Of a stretch of 64,000 nucleotides of DNA, positions 19,492 through 28,027 are shown in pieces. Every line of letters begins with the position of its first letter. The stretch's first letter is position 1. This DNA is from Verrucomicrobiota bacterium (GTDB lineage Bacteria; Verrucomicrobiota; Verrucomicrobiia; Verrucomicrobiales; Akkermansiaceae), in NCBI GenBank assembly GCA_004293445.1, contig RDYP01000012.1:31632-95631 (forward strand). Reading direction: 5' to 3'. The translations under genes were made by a program, and so were the position numbers. Under the pieces are notes generated by a model. It was given only the letters and a program-made list of their open reading frames with translations, searched no databases and was not told the DNA's origin.

Positions 19492-19989
19492 TCAGAAGGG
19501 AATGTCGTCGTCCTCGTCGCGGAAGTCACCGGCATCGGCTGCCGAACCGCCTTGTGGCGGAGAGGACGGGCGCGAGTTGCTGTAGCCGCTGTCGCTACCG
19601 CCTGAGCGGGATGAAGGATACTCTCCATCGCCGCCGGAGCGCTGGCTCCCGCCCTTGCCGTCGGGAAGGAACTGGAGGACTTCGGCGACCACCTTGAGCT
19701 TGCTCCGTTTCTGGCCCGACTGTTTGTCGTCCCAAGTGTCGAGCTGCAGGCGGCCTTCGACGAAGACGCCGCGTCCTTTGGTGAGGTATTTCTGCGCATT
19801 TTCCGCATTCGTACCCCAGACGGTGACATCCACGAAGGTGACCTCGTCGCTCCAGTTGCCGTTGCCGTCGGAGACCCGTCGGTTGACTGCCATGCCAAGA
19901 TCGCCGACCGCGGTGCCTTTGGGCGTGTAGCGCACCTCGGGATCGCGGGTCAGGTTGCCGATCAGCATTACTTTGTTAAGATTGGCCAT
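19492..19989 (-). CDS. ssb: Single-stranded DNA-binding protein
   Basis: The 165-residue protein has an OB fold in residues 1-110 (M-L-I-G-N-L-T-R-D-P-E-V-R-Y, T-F-V-D-V-T-V-W-G, G-R-G-V-F-V-E-G-R-L), then a glycine/serine-rich linker, and ends in the acidic tip D-D-D-I-P-F that binds partner proteins. It follows rpsF by 43 bases, the common rpsF-ssb arrangement, and is last in the leftward transcript before a strong terminator. Confidence 0.97.
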   Translation of the reverse strand: MANLNKVMLIGNLTRDPEVRYTPKGTAVGDLGMAVNRRVSDGNGNWSDEVTFVDVTVWGTNAENAQKYLTKGRGVFVEGRLQLDTWDDKQSGQKRSKLKVVAEVLQFLPDGKGGSQRSGGDGEYPSSRSGGSDSGYSNSRPSSPPQGGSAADAGDFRDEDDDIPF

Positions 19990-20032
19990 GGCGTGAGAGT
20001 GTTCGGGCGTTCCGTTCGGCGTCGGTCGCGGA

Positions 20033-20320
20033 TCAAGCGACGCGCTGGAAGTGCTGCAAGTGAACGTTTCCGTTGAGCTTCAGGCGGGATTGGATGCGGT
20101 CGATGGCGTCCGGTTCGGCCTTGAAAAAATAGTTCACGTAGTGGCCGCTTTCGAGGTGGCGGGAATTGTAGGCGAACTTTTTGCGGCCGAGTTGCTGAAT
20201 CTCCTCGAGCTTGGCGCCTTCGGCTTCGATCTCCTTGGTGACGGCGGTGACGAGATCTTCGATGCTGCCTTCGATCGTCTTGGTGTTGAGAACGATCATG
20301 CCTTCGTATTTCCTGCTCAT
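20033..20320 (-). CDS. rpsF: 30S ribosomal protein S6
   Basis: The ATG at 20320 (MSRKYEGMIVLN) gives a 95-residue S6, with the family's L-G-R-K-K-F-A-Y motif in the middle and a short tail. The frame upstream of this ATG is antisense/out-of-frame noise within pth. It lies 13 bases downstream of pth and upstream of ssb; no rpsR follows, unlike many bacteria where rpsF-ssb-rpsR are together. Confidence 0.95.
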   Translation of the reverse strand: MSRKYEGMIVLNTKTIEGSIEDLVTAVTKEIEAEGAKLEEIQQLGRKKFAYNSRHLESGHYVNYFFKAEPDAIDRIQSRLKLNGNVHLQHFQRVA

Positions 20321-20333
20321 GGTGGGGATGGTG

Positions 20334-20921
20334 TTAGGAGGTTTCCTTGTTGCTGTTGTAAAAATTCGATGCGGCCGAGAAGCCTTGGGAGAGCGAAAGC
20401 TGCACGGCTGCCACAGCCCTTGCAAGCGTGTTTTCAAGGAGCTCCCGTTCGTCTGACCGGAAGGTCCCGAGCACGTGTCCGGTGAGGTTTCCAGGCTCTG
20501 CGGCACCGATTCCAAACTTCAGTCGGGGAAACTGTTCGCTGCCCAAGTGCTCGATCAGCGACTTGATCCCGTTGTGGCCGCCGGCGCTGCCTTTTTCCCT
20601 GAAGCGCAGCTTGCCGAGGGGCAGGGAGACATCGTCGTAAACCACGAGGATGCTCTGTGCGGTCCATTTGTGGAAAGCGGCGATCTGTCGGATCGGACGG
20701 CCGCTGAGGTTCATGAAGCATTGGGGCTTCACGAGGAGAATGCCGGAGCCCGGGAGTTTTGCCACGTGGGATTGCCATTTTGGCTTCGATTCGAAGACCG
20801 CCCCGCTGGCGGACGCGAGTCGGTCGAGGATCATGAAACCGACGTTGTGGCGTGTTTCCTCGTAATGGCGGCCTGGATTGCCGAGGCCGACGATCATGGA
20901 AATGGAGGGTTCGGCATCCAT
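20334..20921 (-). CDS. pth: Peptidyl-tRNA hydrolase
   Basis: From the ATG at 20921 (MDAEPSISMIVGLGNPG) the protein has 195 residues. The GLGNPG-x-x-Y-x-x-T-R-H-N-V-G-F motif holds the catalytic histidine, and V-V-Y-D-D-V-S-L-P-L-G holds the conserved aspartate; K-G-S-A-G-G-H-N-G-I-K-S-L is also present. It recycles peptidyl-tRNA. An ATG seven codons upstream (20942) abuts the terminator hairpin and is less likely. The gene follows rplY, the usual ctc-pth order. Confidence 0.95.
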   Translation of the reverse strand: MDAEPSISMIVGLGNPGRHYEETRHNVGFMILDRLASASGAVFESKPKWQSHVAKLPGSGILLVKPQCFMNLSGRPIRQIAAFHKWTAQSILVVYDDVSLPLGKLRFREKGSAGGHNGIKSLIEHLGSEQFPRLKFGIGAAEPGNLTGHVLGTFRSDERELLENTLARAVAAVQLSLSQGFSAASNFYNSNKETS

Positions 20922-20940
20922 GGTGCGAGTCGGCGTGTGC

Positions 20941-20976
20941 AAAGAAAAACCCGGGCCGCGGGAAGCGGACCGGGCC
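20941..20976 (-). terminator. Intrinsic terminator downstream of rplY
   Basis: A 10-bp GC-rich stem with one internal mismatch (20951-20960 with 20966-20975) is followed on the minus strand by a T-rich run (complement of AAAGAAAAA at 20941-20949). It lies between the rplY stop and the pth start, so it should reduce but perhaps not abolish read-through into pth. Confidence 0.65.
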
Positions 20977-20997
20977 TTGTGAAAACAAAAGAATGAC

Positions 20998-21582
20998 TCA
21001 GGCTGCCGAACCTTCGGATACGGCGGCTGCCGACTTCACAACGTGAGCGATGACGACATCGCTTGCGTGGGTGGCGACGACGCCTTCGGGAAGCTTCACA
21101 TCGCCGATGTGGAGAAGATCGCCCTCCTGAAGATGAGTGACGTCGAACTCGAGAGTGTCGGGTAGCTTCGATGCGGCGCAACGGATCTCCAAGGTGTGGC
21201 TCATCTGCTCAAGCAAGCCACCAGCCTTGACGCCTACGGGTTCGCCGCTGAGGTGAACCGGGATGAGAGCGGTGATTTCGGTCGACTCGTCGATCGCCAT
21301 GAAATCGGCGTGGAGGGTGTTTCCGGAGAGCGCGTCGTGTTGGATGGCCTTGAGGAAGGCGAGTTGATTCACGCCGCCGAGATCAAGATTGATGAGGATA
21401 TTGTCCGAAGTGCTGTGGGCGAGGAGCTCGCTGAAGGCCTTGGCATCGACTTTCAGATTCTGGTTCGCGGTGCCGCGTCCGTAGATGACAGAGGGAACCC
21501 AGCCTTCGCGGCGCATTTGCTTAAGGACTCCGGAACCAGTGCGTTGGCGTGGTTCGGCTTTCAGGACGTGCTTCGTGGCCAT
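20998..21582 (-). CDS. rplY: 50S ribosomal protein L25 / general stress protein Ctc
   Basis: The 194-residue protein has the long CTC form: an N-terminal 5S-rRNA-binding L25 domain (residues 1-90, with G-S-G-V-L-K-Q-M-R-R-E-G and P-S-V-I-Y-G-R-G) and a C-terminal TL5-like beta domain (95-185, I-P-V-H-L-S-G-E-P-V-G-V-K-A-G-G). The start MATKHVLKAE is supported by the promoter about 60 bases upstream. It heads the rplY-pth-rpsF-ssb cluster. Confidence 0.95.
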   Translation of the reverse strand: MATKHVLKAEPRQRTGSGVLKQMRREGWVPSVIYGRGTANQNLKVDAKAFSELLAHSTSDNILINLDLGGVNQLAFLKAIQHDALSGNTLHADFMAIDESTEITALIPVHLSGEPVGVKAGGLLEQMSHTLEIRCAASKLPDTLEFDVTHLQEGDLLHIGDVKLPEGVVATHASDVVIAHVVKSAAAVSEGSAA

Positions 21583-21642
21583 GGCGAAAAGGGCGTGAGG
21601 ATTGGAGTGTGGGCCGACGACTTTCGGCGGCCGGGGGCGCGG

Positions 21643-21671
21643 TGTTTACCGATCGCTTTCGGGTTTGTCAA
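21643..21671 (-). promoter_or_regulatory. Sigma-70-type promoter for rplY
   Basis: On the minus strand a perfect -35 box TTGACA (21666-21671 on the plus strand as TGTCAA) is followed after 17 bases by TAAACA (21643-21648). The distance to the rplY ATG leaves a leader of about 55 bases. The -10 box is weak, but -35 and spacing are ideal. Confidence 0.6.
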
Positions 21672-21742
21672 AATTTTGTTCGGCTTGTGGAGCAATGGAT
21701 TTGGAAAGCGAGGGCGGGGGGACGATCGCAATGTTTTCCGGG

Positions 21743-22123
21743 CTACATCCGAAGTCGCCAAATGGCTTCCGTTTCAAGGTCGAGTCGGCCCGGGCGGCGG
21801 GATGTCGGGTCTTGCAAGGTTCGGATCGTCTTACGACCTGCGGCACTGAGGAAACTCTCGCAGGCGATTTCCATCACCTCGAGGCCCATGTAGTAAGTGT
21901 CGTGCAAAGTCGTGACCGCATCGCTGCCAAAGACGGCTGCCAGATGCCGACGAAGCAGGGCTGTCTCCTTGCGACCGAGGAAAAGAAAGGTGGGAGTCTC
22001 GCCAAAGCGGCACTTGGAGCGGATCAGGTCGGACACGGCTTTGGCATCCCAAGCGCTGCCCATGCGCAGTTCTGTGGGCACACTGGCGTGGTCGGGGATT
22101 GAGGTGTGCGATGTCGTTTTCAT
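21743..22123 (-). CDS. Conserved-looking hypothetical protein
   Basis: I do not recognise the family. From the ATG at 22123 (MKTTSHTS) the product has 126 residues, no signal peptide, no membrane segment, and a mixed alpha/beta composition. It has a plausible short helix-strand unit (T-F-L-F-L-G-R-K-E-T-A-L-L-R-R-H-L) and ends in a basic tail. Codon choice resembles its neighbours. An alternative start at 22147 adds eight residues. It stands alone between rplY and the fumarase gene, both leftward. Confidence 0.6.
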   Translation of the reverse strand: MKTTSHTSIPDHASVPTELRMGSAWDAKAVSDLIRSKCRFGETPTFLFLGRKETALLRRHLAAVFGSDAVTTLHDTYYMGLEVMEIACESFLSAAGRKTIRTLQDPTSRRPGRLDLETEAIWRLRM

Positions 22124-22283
22124 AGCGGAACTTGATCCGATGAGCAAACGACGTGCCTGAGTTCGATCGAGTTTGGACGGCCTCGCCGATCCACTCGCTG
22201 GTGGGAATCAATTCAGTTTGGAGCGGGGTATTCGAAGGGCATTCCGGGCGATTTGGGCAGGGCTGCTGCTGGCATCGTTTCGT

Positions 22284-23912
22284 TCACGCGCAGACGGGGC
22301 ACTCGTTGATTTTTTTGAAGAAGTCGTTGCCTTTGTTGTCGACGAGGATGAAGGCGGGGAAGTTTTCGACGCGAATTTTCCAAACGGCTTCCATCCCGAG
22401 TTCCGGATATTCGACAATTTCCTGGCTTTTGATGTGCTCCTTGGCGAGGAGGGCGGCGGGACCGCCGGCGGATCCGAGGTAGAAGCCGCCGTGCTTTTTG
22501 CAGGCATCGGTCACGGCTTGCGAGCGATTGCCCTTGGCGAGCATCACGAGCGAGGCACCGTGGCTCTGGAAGAGATCGACATAGCCATCCATCCGGCCTG
22601 CGGTGGTGGGGCCGAAGGAGCCGGAGGGGTAGCCGGCGGGTGTTTTGGCCGGCCCGGCGTAGTAAACGGGGTAGCGCTTGAAGTAATCGGGGAGATCGCC
22701 GCTTTCATCGAGTCGCTCTTTGAGTTTCGCGTGGGCGATATCGCGGGCGACAATGATGGTACCGCTGAGCGAGACCGCGGTGGTGACAGGGTATTTGCCA
22801 AGCGTAGCGAGCGTTTGCTCCATGCCTTGGTCGAGGTCGATTTCGACGCCTTTGAATTTCCAGTCGCGGTATTTTTCCGGGATGAAGCGGCCGGGATTTT
22901 TTTCGAGTCTCTCGAGGAAGATGCCGTCCTTGGTGATTTTCGCTTTGGCTTGGCGGTCGGCGGAGCAAGAGACGCCAATGCCGACGGGGCAGGATGCGCC
23001 GTGCCGGGGAAGGCGGACGACGCGGACGTCGAGTGCGAAATATTTTCCGCCAAATTGAGCGCCGATACCGATTTGGCGGGCGGCCTCGAGCAATTCCTTT
23101 TCGAGTTCGAGGTCGCGGAAGGCACGGCCGAGTTCGTTGCCGGAGGTAGGTAGTTCGTCGTAGTAGCGGGTGGAAGCCAGTTTGACGGTCTTGAGGCAGG
23201 TCTCGGCCGAGGTGCCACCGATCACCAGTGCGAGGTGGTAGGGTGGGCAAGCGGCGGTACCGAGGGAGCGCATTTTTTCGATGGCGAACTCCTTGAGGCG
23301 CTTGGGATTGAGCAGTGCCTTGGTCTCCTGGTAGAGGAAGGTTTTGTTGGCGGAGCCGCCGCCTTTGCTGACGAAGAGGAATTTGTAGGCATCGCCCTCG
23401 CTTGCATAGAGATCGATCTGGGCAGGGAGGTTGGTCTTGGTGTTGACCTCCTCGAACATCGTCAGCGGTGCGGTTTGCGAATAGCGGAGGTTTTCTTCTT
23501 GGTAGGTCTGGTGGATGCCTTTTGAAAGCCATTCGGCGTCGTCGCAGCCGGTCCAGACTTGTTGGCCTTTTTTGCCCACGACGGTGGCGGTGCCGGTGTC
23601 CTGGCAGGCGGGGAGGATGCCTTTCGCCGCGATTTCGGCATTTTTCAGCAGCATGAGGGCGACCATGCGGTCGTTCTCGGTCGCTTCGGGGTCGTCGAGG
23701 ATGGCGGCGACTTGAGCGAGGTGGGAGGGCCGCAGCGTGAAATTGATCGCTTTCATCGCCTCGTTGGCGAGCAGGGCCAGGCCTTCCGGGGCGACTTTGA
23801 GGATGGGTTTCCCATCGAATTCCCCGAGGCTGACGTGCTCGGTGGTGAGGCGCTCGTATTCGGTCGTGTCGGGGCCGAGGGGGAAGGGGTCTTGGTAAAC
23901 GAAAGTGGACAT
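22284..23912 (-). CDS. Class I fumarate hydratase (iron-sulfur)
   Basis: The 542-residue single-chain enzyme matches E. coli FumA/FumB in length. The N-terminal alpha domain contains the first cluster cysteine in [10 protein letters not shown]; further cluster-cysteine candidates lie in [10 protein letters not shown] and in the G-G-T-S-A-E-T-C segment. The C-terminal beta domain has [11 protein letters not shown] and ends in a cysteine-containing tail. It hydrates fumarate to malate with an oxygen-labile 4Fe-4S cluster. It is monocistronic, with no other TCA gene nearby. Confidence 0.94.
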   Translation of the reverse strand: MSTFVYQDPFPLGPDTTEYERLTTEHVSLGEFDGKPILKVAPEGLALLANEAMKAINFTLRPSHLAQVAAILDDPEATENDRMVALMLLKNAEIAAKGILPACQDTGTATVVGKKGQQVWTGCDDAEWLSKGIHQTYQEENLRYSQTAPLTMFEEVNTKTNLPAQIDLYASEGDAYKFLFVSKGGGSANKTFLYQETKALLNPKRLKEFAIEKMRSLGTAACPPYHLALVIGGTSAETCLKTVKLASTRYYDELPTSGNELGRAFRDLELEKELLEAARQIGIGAQFGGKYFALDVRVVRLPRHGASCPVGIGVSCSADRQAKAKITKDGIFLERLEKNPGRFIPEKYRDWKFKGVEIDLDQGMEQTLATLGKYPVTTAVSLSGTIIVARDIAHAKLKERLDESGDLPDYFKRYPVYYAGPAKTPAGYPSGSFGPTTAGRMDGYVDLFQSHGASLVMLAKGNRSQAVTDACKKHGGFYLGSAGGPAALLAKEHIKSQEIVEYPELGMEAVWKIRVENFPAFILVDNKGNDFFKKINECPVCA

Positions 23913-23991
23913 GCTGGTGAGCTTAGGTGGGCGGTATCGGTCGTCCAGTCCGGCGGAGTTGGTTTCGGGCGGATGGCTTCGGGACGGTGTC

Positions 23992-24417
23992 TTAAAGTCG
24001 GGATTCGTCAGCGTCGATGTAGTCCATGAAGGTCAAGAGGTCGTGGCGATCCTGCAGGCCGGACTCGGCTTTTCTTTGCTGAAGACGTTCGGTCAGGTCG
24101 TCGCGAAAGCCGCGCGTCCGCATGAAAGCCGACCACCAAGCGAGTTCTTGGGGGCTGCGTGGCGTGCCGTTTTGTCGGCACCAAGCGAGGGCCTCCGCGT
24201 CGGATTTGCCGCTGATGATGAAATCGGAAAGAGCATGGTATTCCACGCCGAGGAACTGGCAGGTCCAGAGGTCCATGCCGGAGCCGAGGTTCGCGTGGTA
24301 GTCCGGGTGCAGTCGTCCGGCGGCATGGAGGCGGACCTTATCGCAGAGGCGGGGGAGGTAGAGGATGCCGTCGATCTCGTCGCGCGGACTGCGGGGTGGT
24401 TGGAAGGTTTTGTGCAT
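23992..24417 (-). CDS. DUF5069 domain protein
   Basis: The ATG at 24417 ([11 protein letters not shown]) gives 141 residues. The pattern [22 protein letters not shown], then [14 protein letters not shown], then Q-F-L-G-V-E-Y fits DUF5069, a small soluble family frequent in Verrucomicrobia and Planctomycetes with unknown function. An upstream ATG (24453) would add 12 residues overlapping the divergent gene region. It is leftward, 79 bases after the start of the fumarase gene. Confidence 0.75.
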   Translation of the reverse strand: MHKTFQPPRSPRDEIDGILYLPRLCDKVRLHAAGRLHPDYHANLGSGMDLWTCQFLGVEYHALSDFIISGKSDAEALAWCRQNGTPRSPQELAWWSAFMRTRGFRDDLTERLQQRKAESGLQDRHDLLTFMDYIDADESRL

Positions 24418-24498
24418 GGCGGAAGAATGAAGGAGGTGGTCATTCGCGTTCAAGTCCGGGTCTTGCGTGGCAGCCGGAAGCTCCGATGCTCTGCGGCG

Positions 24499-24864
24499 AT
24501 GTTCTTGGAAAAATCCTGTGTCACCTGTGGTCGACGGATCACTTGGCGGAAAAAGTGGGAGCGCTGTTGGGACGAAGTGAGGTTTTGTTCTGATGCGTGT
24601 CGGAAAAGCAAACCGGGTGATGATGGCATGAGGCTGGAAGAGGCGATTGTCGGGCTTCTGTCGAAGCGGTCCGAGGGGGCGACGATTTGCCCGAGCGAAG
24701 CGGCGCGCTTGGTTTTTCCTGATGGGTGGTCGGAGCGGATGGAAGACGCTCGGCGGGCGGCGCGGCGTTTGGTGGCGGCCGGGAAGATCGAAATCACGCA
24801 GGGCGGTCGGGTGGTCAATCCTTCCACGGCGAGAGGGCCTATCCGGCTTCGGTCGATCCGGTGA
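24499..24864 (+). CDS. DUF2256-DUF3253 fusion protein
   Basis: The 121-residue protein begins (ATG 24499) with a zinc-knuckle-like DUF2256 module: C-V-T-C-G-R-x-I-T-W-R-K-K-W then F-C-S-D-A-C-R, four cysteines in C-x-x-C and C-x-x-x-C pairs. Residues 45-121 are DUF3253, a small winged-helix-like domain ([18 protein letters not shown]). The combination suggests a nucleic-acid-binding protein, but function is unknown. The reading frame is open far upstream, antisense to other genes; this start gives the family-typical N-terminus. Confidence 0.75.
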   Translation: MFLEKSCVTCGRRITWRKKWERCWDEVRFCSDACRKSKPGDDGMRLEEAIVGLLSKRSEGATICPSEAARLVFPDGWSERMEDARRAARRLVAAGKIEITQGGRVVNPSTARGPIRLRSIR

Positions 24865-24909
24865 TTCGGCGGAAAGCGGGCTTTGCTTTCATCGTCATTG
24901 CCGTAGTCT

Positions 24910-25863
24910 GTGCCAGTGAAGTGGGCATCGCTAGTGATCTTGTGGTTTGTGGCCATCGGCCCTTTGTCCGCGCAGCACACGGTCACCCCGCCGAGCGCTC
25001 CGCGGTTGCCGCTGGCCACCGTATTCAAGGGCGAGGCGAAGTTCCGCGCGTTGGTTCGGCAGGCGGAGCGTGAGAACTGGCGGCAGCTTCCTTTGGGTGC
25101 GCGGACGATTCGCGTGGCGCGGGCGATGGTTGGAACGCCGTATGTGAACTACACTTTGGAAGTGAACGACCGGGTCGAGTCGCCGGTGGTGAATTTCGGC
25201 GCGATGGATTGCTGGACCTACTACGAGAACGCCTTGGCCTTCGCCCGGATGCTCCGCTACAAGCCCGGGCCGTATTCGCCGCAAGACATGCTGCACATGG
25301 TCGAGCTAGAGCGCTATCGTGGCGGTCGCTGCACGGGGAGCTATCTCAGTCGGATGCATCATTTGGAGGAGGTCTTCTGGGACAATGAACGGCGTGGTTT
25401 TGCGAGAAACATCACCCCGCGGATTCCGGGTGCCCAGCGTTTGCGCCGTGAGATCCACGAGATGACGGTGCAGTGGAAAAGCTATCGCTACCTGAAGAAC
25501 AGTCCGTCCTTGCTGCCGGAAATGGGCCGAATCGAGGCGCGGGTTTCAAAGTTGCCCGTTTGGCACGTTCCGAAGCACAAGGTTCGAGGCATCGAGGGTT
25601 ATCTGCAGGACGGTGACGTCTGCGCGATCACCGCGAATTGGAAAAACGGCTACACCTCGCACGTTGGATTGATCGTGAAGCTCAAGGGGCGTGCGTATTT
25701 CACCCATGCCACTTCGGATCGTGACAAGGGCAGGATGACGATCATCGACCGGCCGATTGCCGATTATCTCAATGGCTCCTCGAAGCACGCCGGGATCGTG
25801 GTGTTACGGCCGAACGATCTGCCGCCTTCGAAATTCTGGGCGCGCCCTGTGGGGGGAGGCTGA
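24910..25863 (+). CDS. Secreted DUF1460 (N-acetylmuramoyl-L-alanine amidase-like) protein
   Basis: The 317-residue protein starts at GTG 24910 or GTG 24916; either gives a signal peptide (V-K-W-A-S-L-V-I-L-W-F-V-A) cleaved near A-Q-H. The motif G-T-P-Y-V-N-Y-T-L-E, then F-G-A-M-D-C-W-T-Y-Y-E-N-A-L with the catalytic cysteine candidate near residue 101, fits DUF1460, an NlpC/P60-related cysteine peptidase/amidase family. Catalytic histidine candidate lies in Y-T-S-H-V-G-L-I. Predicted to act on peptidoglycan in the periplasm. It is a single gene. Confidence 0.78.
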   Translation: MPVKWASLVILWFVAIGPLSAQHTVTPPSAPRLPLATVFKGEAKFRALVRQAERENWRQLPLGARTIRVARAMVGTPYVNYTLEVNDRVESPVVNFGAMDCWTYYENALAFARMLRYKPGPYSPQDMLHMVELERYRGGRCTGSYLSRMHHLEEVFWDNERRGFARNITPRIPGAQRLRREIHEMTVQWKSYRYLKNSPSLLPEMGRIEARVSKLPVWHVPKHKVRGIEGYLQDGDVCAITANWKNGYTSHVGLIVKLKGRAYFTHATSDRDKGRMTIIDRPIADYLNGSSKHAGIVVLRPNDLPPSKFWARPVGGG

Positions 25864-25966
25864 AAGCTCTTGTACAGGCGTGGCTTTTCCAGGCGACGGG
25901 TGGAAAGGAAAGCCGGGGGGGATTTTTTTCGTGTTGGTTCCGGCGTGGTTTTTGTAGAGCCGGAAT

Positions 25967-26323
25967 ATGAAATCGAGCGGGCCGGGCTGGACCTACCTGA
26001 GCAACCATGCGCACACGATTCTTCTGCTGTGGCGTGAGCCCGACTTGAGGGTGCGGGAAATTGCCGCGCGGATCGGGATCACGGAGCGTCCCGTCCTGCG
26101 GATCATCGGAGAGCTCGAGCACGCCGGAGTGATTCGTCGCAGGCGGGAGGGGAGGCGGAACCAATATGAGATCGATGGCGATACGCCGCTGCGGCATTCG
26201 CTCGAGCAGCATGTGCGGTTGGCCGACCTGCTGGAGCTGCTGAAAGGTCCGGCGGAGCGCGATCAGGACGGGCTTCCGGGGACAAATTTCTCGCCGCGTA
26301 GCACTTCGACATCGGAGGCGTAG
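25967..26323 (+). CDS. Winged helix-turn-helix transcriptional regulator
   Basis: The 118-residue protein has an N-terminal winged helix (residues 8-70): helix-turn-helix L-R-V-R-E-I-A-A-R-I-G-I-T-E-R-P-V-L-R-I-I followed by a basic wing (R-R-R-R-E-G-R-R-N-Q-Y-E-I). It resembles small MarR/ArsR-like regulators. The last 61 bases overlap the 3' end of the opposite-strand SbtB gene, an unusual tail-to-tail overlap. A role in regulating the adjacent sbtA-sbtB pair is only an inference from position. Confidence 0.78.
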   Translation: MKSSGPGWTYLSNHAHTILLLWREPDLRVREIAARIGITERPVLRIIGELEHAGVIRRRREGRRNQYEIDGDTPLRHSLEQHVRLADLLELLKGPAERDQDGLPGTNFSPRSTSTSEA

Positions 26324-26577
26324 GCGATCACCGCGAAATGGTCGAAGAAGCGGGCCGCGATTTCCCGCATCAGGGCATCGGCCGTGGCCTGGTCGACGAT
26401 GGTATCGATCTGGATATTGCGTCCTTCCCACTCGGATGCCCGGACGCCGCGCGATCCACTGCCTTCGGCCAGAGTGATGGTATGGCCGGTCGCGCCTTGG
26501 GCTGAAAGCAGTTTGAGTAGCTGGGGGCGGAGCAGGCTTTCCGCGACGATCGTGACTTTTTTCAGACGGATTTTCAT
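26263..26577 (-). CDS. sbtB: PII-like protein of SbtB type
   Basis: From the ATG at 26577 (MKIRLKKVTIVAESLL) the 104-residue protein has the PII ferredoxin-like fold pattern: beta-alpha-beta with a T-loop region (about 32-52, G-S-G-S-R-G-V-R-A-S-E-W) and a second alpha-beta repeat (I-D-T-I-V-D-Q-A-T-A-D-A-L-M). It overlaps the upstream SbtA-like gene by four bases (ATGA), the classical sbtA-sbtB order; SbtB binds adenine nucleotides and gates SbtA. The GlnB uridylylation tyrosine is not evident, as in other SbtB proteins. Upstream in-frame sequence is antisense noise. Confidence 0.85.
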   Translation of the reverse strand: MKIRLKKVTIVAESLLRPQLLKLLSAQGATGHTITLAEGSGSRGVRASEWEGRNIQIDTIVDQATADALMREIAARFFDHFAVIAYASDVEVLRGEKFVPGSPS

Positions 26578-27539
26578 GGAACAAGCGGGGCGAGATATCG
26601 GGCGAGGAAGAGGCACCAAGGAATTCCCAAGGCGAGATTGAAGGGGAAGGTCACGCCGAGCGACAAGCTCAGATAAAGGCCTGGACTGGCCTCCGGTAGG
26701 GCGATTCGGACCGCGGCGGGCGCGGCAATGTAAGAAGCGCTGGCGGCCATGACGCCGAGAACTGCGGCGCTGCCTGGATCGAGCCCGGCGAGTAAGCCGC
26801 TGCCTACGCCGAGAGATCCGTGAATTATTGGCAGGATCATGGCGAGGAGCACCGGCCGCATTCCAGCGTGGCGGATATCCTTCAGCCTGCGCCCGGCCAT
26901 GGCGCCGAGTTCGAGAAGAAAGAGGCAGAGCACGCCTTTGAATGGTGTGACAAAGAAAGGTTGGACGCTTGCCCACTGGGCGGGGCTGGACAGGTAGCCG
27001 ATCAGGGTGCCGCCGGCGAGCAGCACGATGCTTTTGCCGGTGAGGACTTCGGCAATGGCGTCTTTTGAGAAAGCTGGCCCGTCGCCGCGACGGGCGAGGA
27101 GCAGTGCGATCACGATGCCGGGGATTTCGAGGATAGCCACCAGAGCGGTCAGAAAGTCTTCGGCACCCAACCCCGAGCGCTGTGCTGCCTCGTTGGCGAC
27201 GAGGAAGGTGACGGCTGAGACCGATCCAAAGTGCGCCGCCACAGCGGCGGCATTGATCCGATCGAGTCGACCCCAGGAATGCATGAGTCCGAAGGCGATC
27301 AAGGGGGTCGCCACGCCGAGGGCGAGGGTTGCGATTCCCGGCAAAACCAGTCGCTCCAGACCGGCACTGGCGACCGCAGCACCGCCCTTCATGCCAATGG
27401 CGAGCAAGAGGTAAATCGACAATCCTTGGAAGATCGGTTCCGGCAGACGGAGGTCGCTACGGGCCAAGCAGGCAAGCAGGCCGAGGACGAAGGCTAGCAC
27501 GACGGGGGAAAGCAGGTTGTCGAGCAGGAGATGCATCAT
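26574..27539 (-). CDS. sbtA: Sodium-dependent bicarbonate transporter, SbtA family
   Basis: The 321-residue membrane protein has about ten hydrophobic segments in two inverted halves, starting L-L-S-P-V-V-L-A-F-V-L-G. The central A-A-A-V-A-A-H-F-G-S-V-S-A-V-T-F motif is characteristic of SbtA (DUF897). The family takes up bicarbonate with sodium in cyanobacteria; many heterotrophs carry homologues, perhaps for anaplerotic carbon. It is translationally coupled to sbtB downstream. Length is slightly shorter than cyanobacterial SbtA (about 370), mostly in the central loop. Confidence 0.87.
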   Translation of the reverse strand: MMHLLLDNLLSPVVLAFVLGLLACLARSDLRLPEPIFQGLSIYLLLAIGMKGGAAVASAGLERLVLPGIATLALGVATPLIAFGLMHSWGRLDRINAAAVAAHFGSVSAVTFLVANEAAQRSGLGAEDFLTALVAILEIPGIVIALLLARRGDGPAFSKDAIAEVLTGKSIVLLAGGTLIGYLSSPAQWASVQPFFVTPFKGVLCLFLLELGAMAGRRLKDIRHAGMRPVLLAMILPIIHGSLGVGSGLLAGLDPGSAAVLGVMAASASYIAAPAAVRIALPEASPGLYLSLSLGVTFPFNLALGIPWCLFLARYLAPLVP

Positions 27540-27558
27540 GGCGGGGAAAGGGAAAACG

Positions 27559-27610
27559 CATGAAGTTTTAAGCAGGCAATAAAAATCATGCTTTTTAATT
27601 CATGTTTTAA
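27559..27610. promoter_or_regulatory. Three CATG(n)TTTTAA repeats in the sbtA/rpsN divergent spacer
   Basis: Three similar AT-rich motifs lie at 27559-27571 (CATGAAGTTTTAA), 27587-27598 (CATGCTTTTTAA) and 27601-27610 (CATGTTTTAA), within 70 bases upstream of sbtA and about 90-140 bases upstream of rpsN. The surrounding genome is GC-rich, so this A/T island stands out and could hold the promoters or an operator. No function is shown directly. Confidence 0.35.
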
Positions 27611-27695
27611 GTGGGGCTACAGCGCCTTGCTCTGAAAAATCCCAAGTTTGGGCTTGCGTGGGTCGCTCCAGCGGATATTCACCGCGCCCCGAATT

Positions 27696-27965
27696 ATGGC
27701 TAAAAAGAGCTGGATTGCCCGCAACGAGCGGAAGGCGCGCACTGTCGCCAAATACTCCGACCTTCGTCACAAACTGAAGGCCGAGAAAGATTATATCGGT
27801 CTGACGATGCTTCCCCGCGACGCCAGCCCTACCCGGTTGGTGAACCGCTGCGAGTATTCCGGTCGTCGCCGTGCCTTCCTCCGCCGTTTCCGTCTTTCCC
27901 GTATCAGCTTCCGCGAGCTTGCTTCGCACGGCATGATCCCGGGCGTGACGAAGTCGAGCTGGTAA
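27696..27965 (+). CDS. rpsN: 30S ribosomal protein S14
   Basis: The ATG at 27696 ([16 protein letters not shown]) gives the 89-residue zinc-free form of S14: the CxxC pairs of the zinc type are absent, and [15 protein letters not shown] and [11 protein letters not shown] at the C-terminus are typical. The gene stands outside the large ribosomal operon, as is common for this paralogue type. Upstream frame (to 27648) adds 16 non-conserved residues. Confidence 0.96.
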   Translation: MAKKSWIARNERKARTVAKYSDLRHKLKAEKDYIGLTMLPRDASPTRLVNRCEYSGRRRAFLRRFRLSRISFRELASHGMIPGVTKSSW

Positions 27966-28027
27966 AACGGCACGCCGTCCGCTACGGCTGACGGGAGGCG
28001 GTAAAAGCTCGTCCTCCCGTCCTTTCG

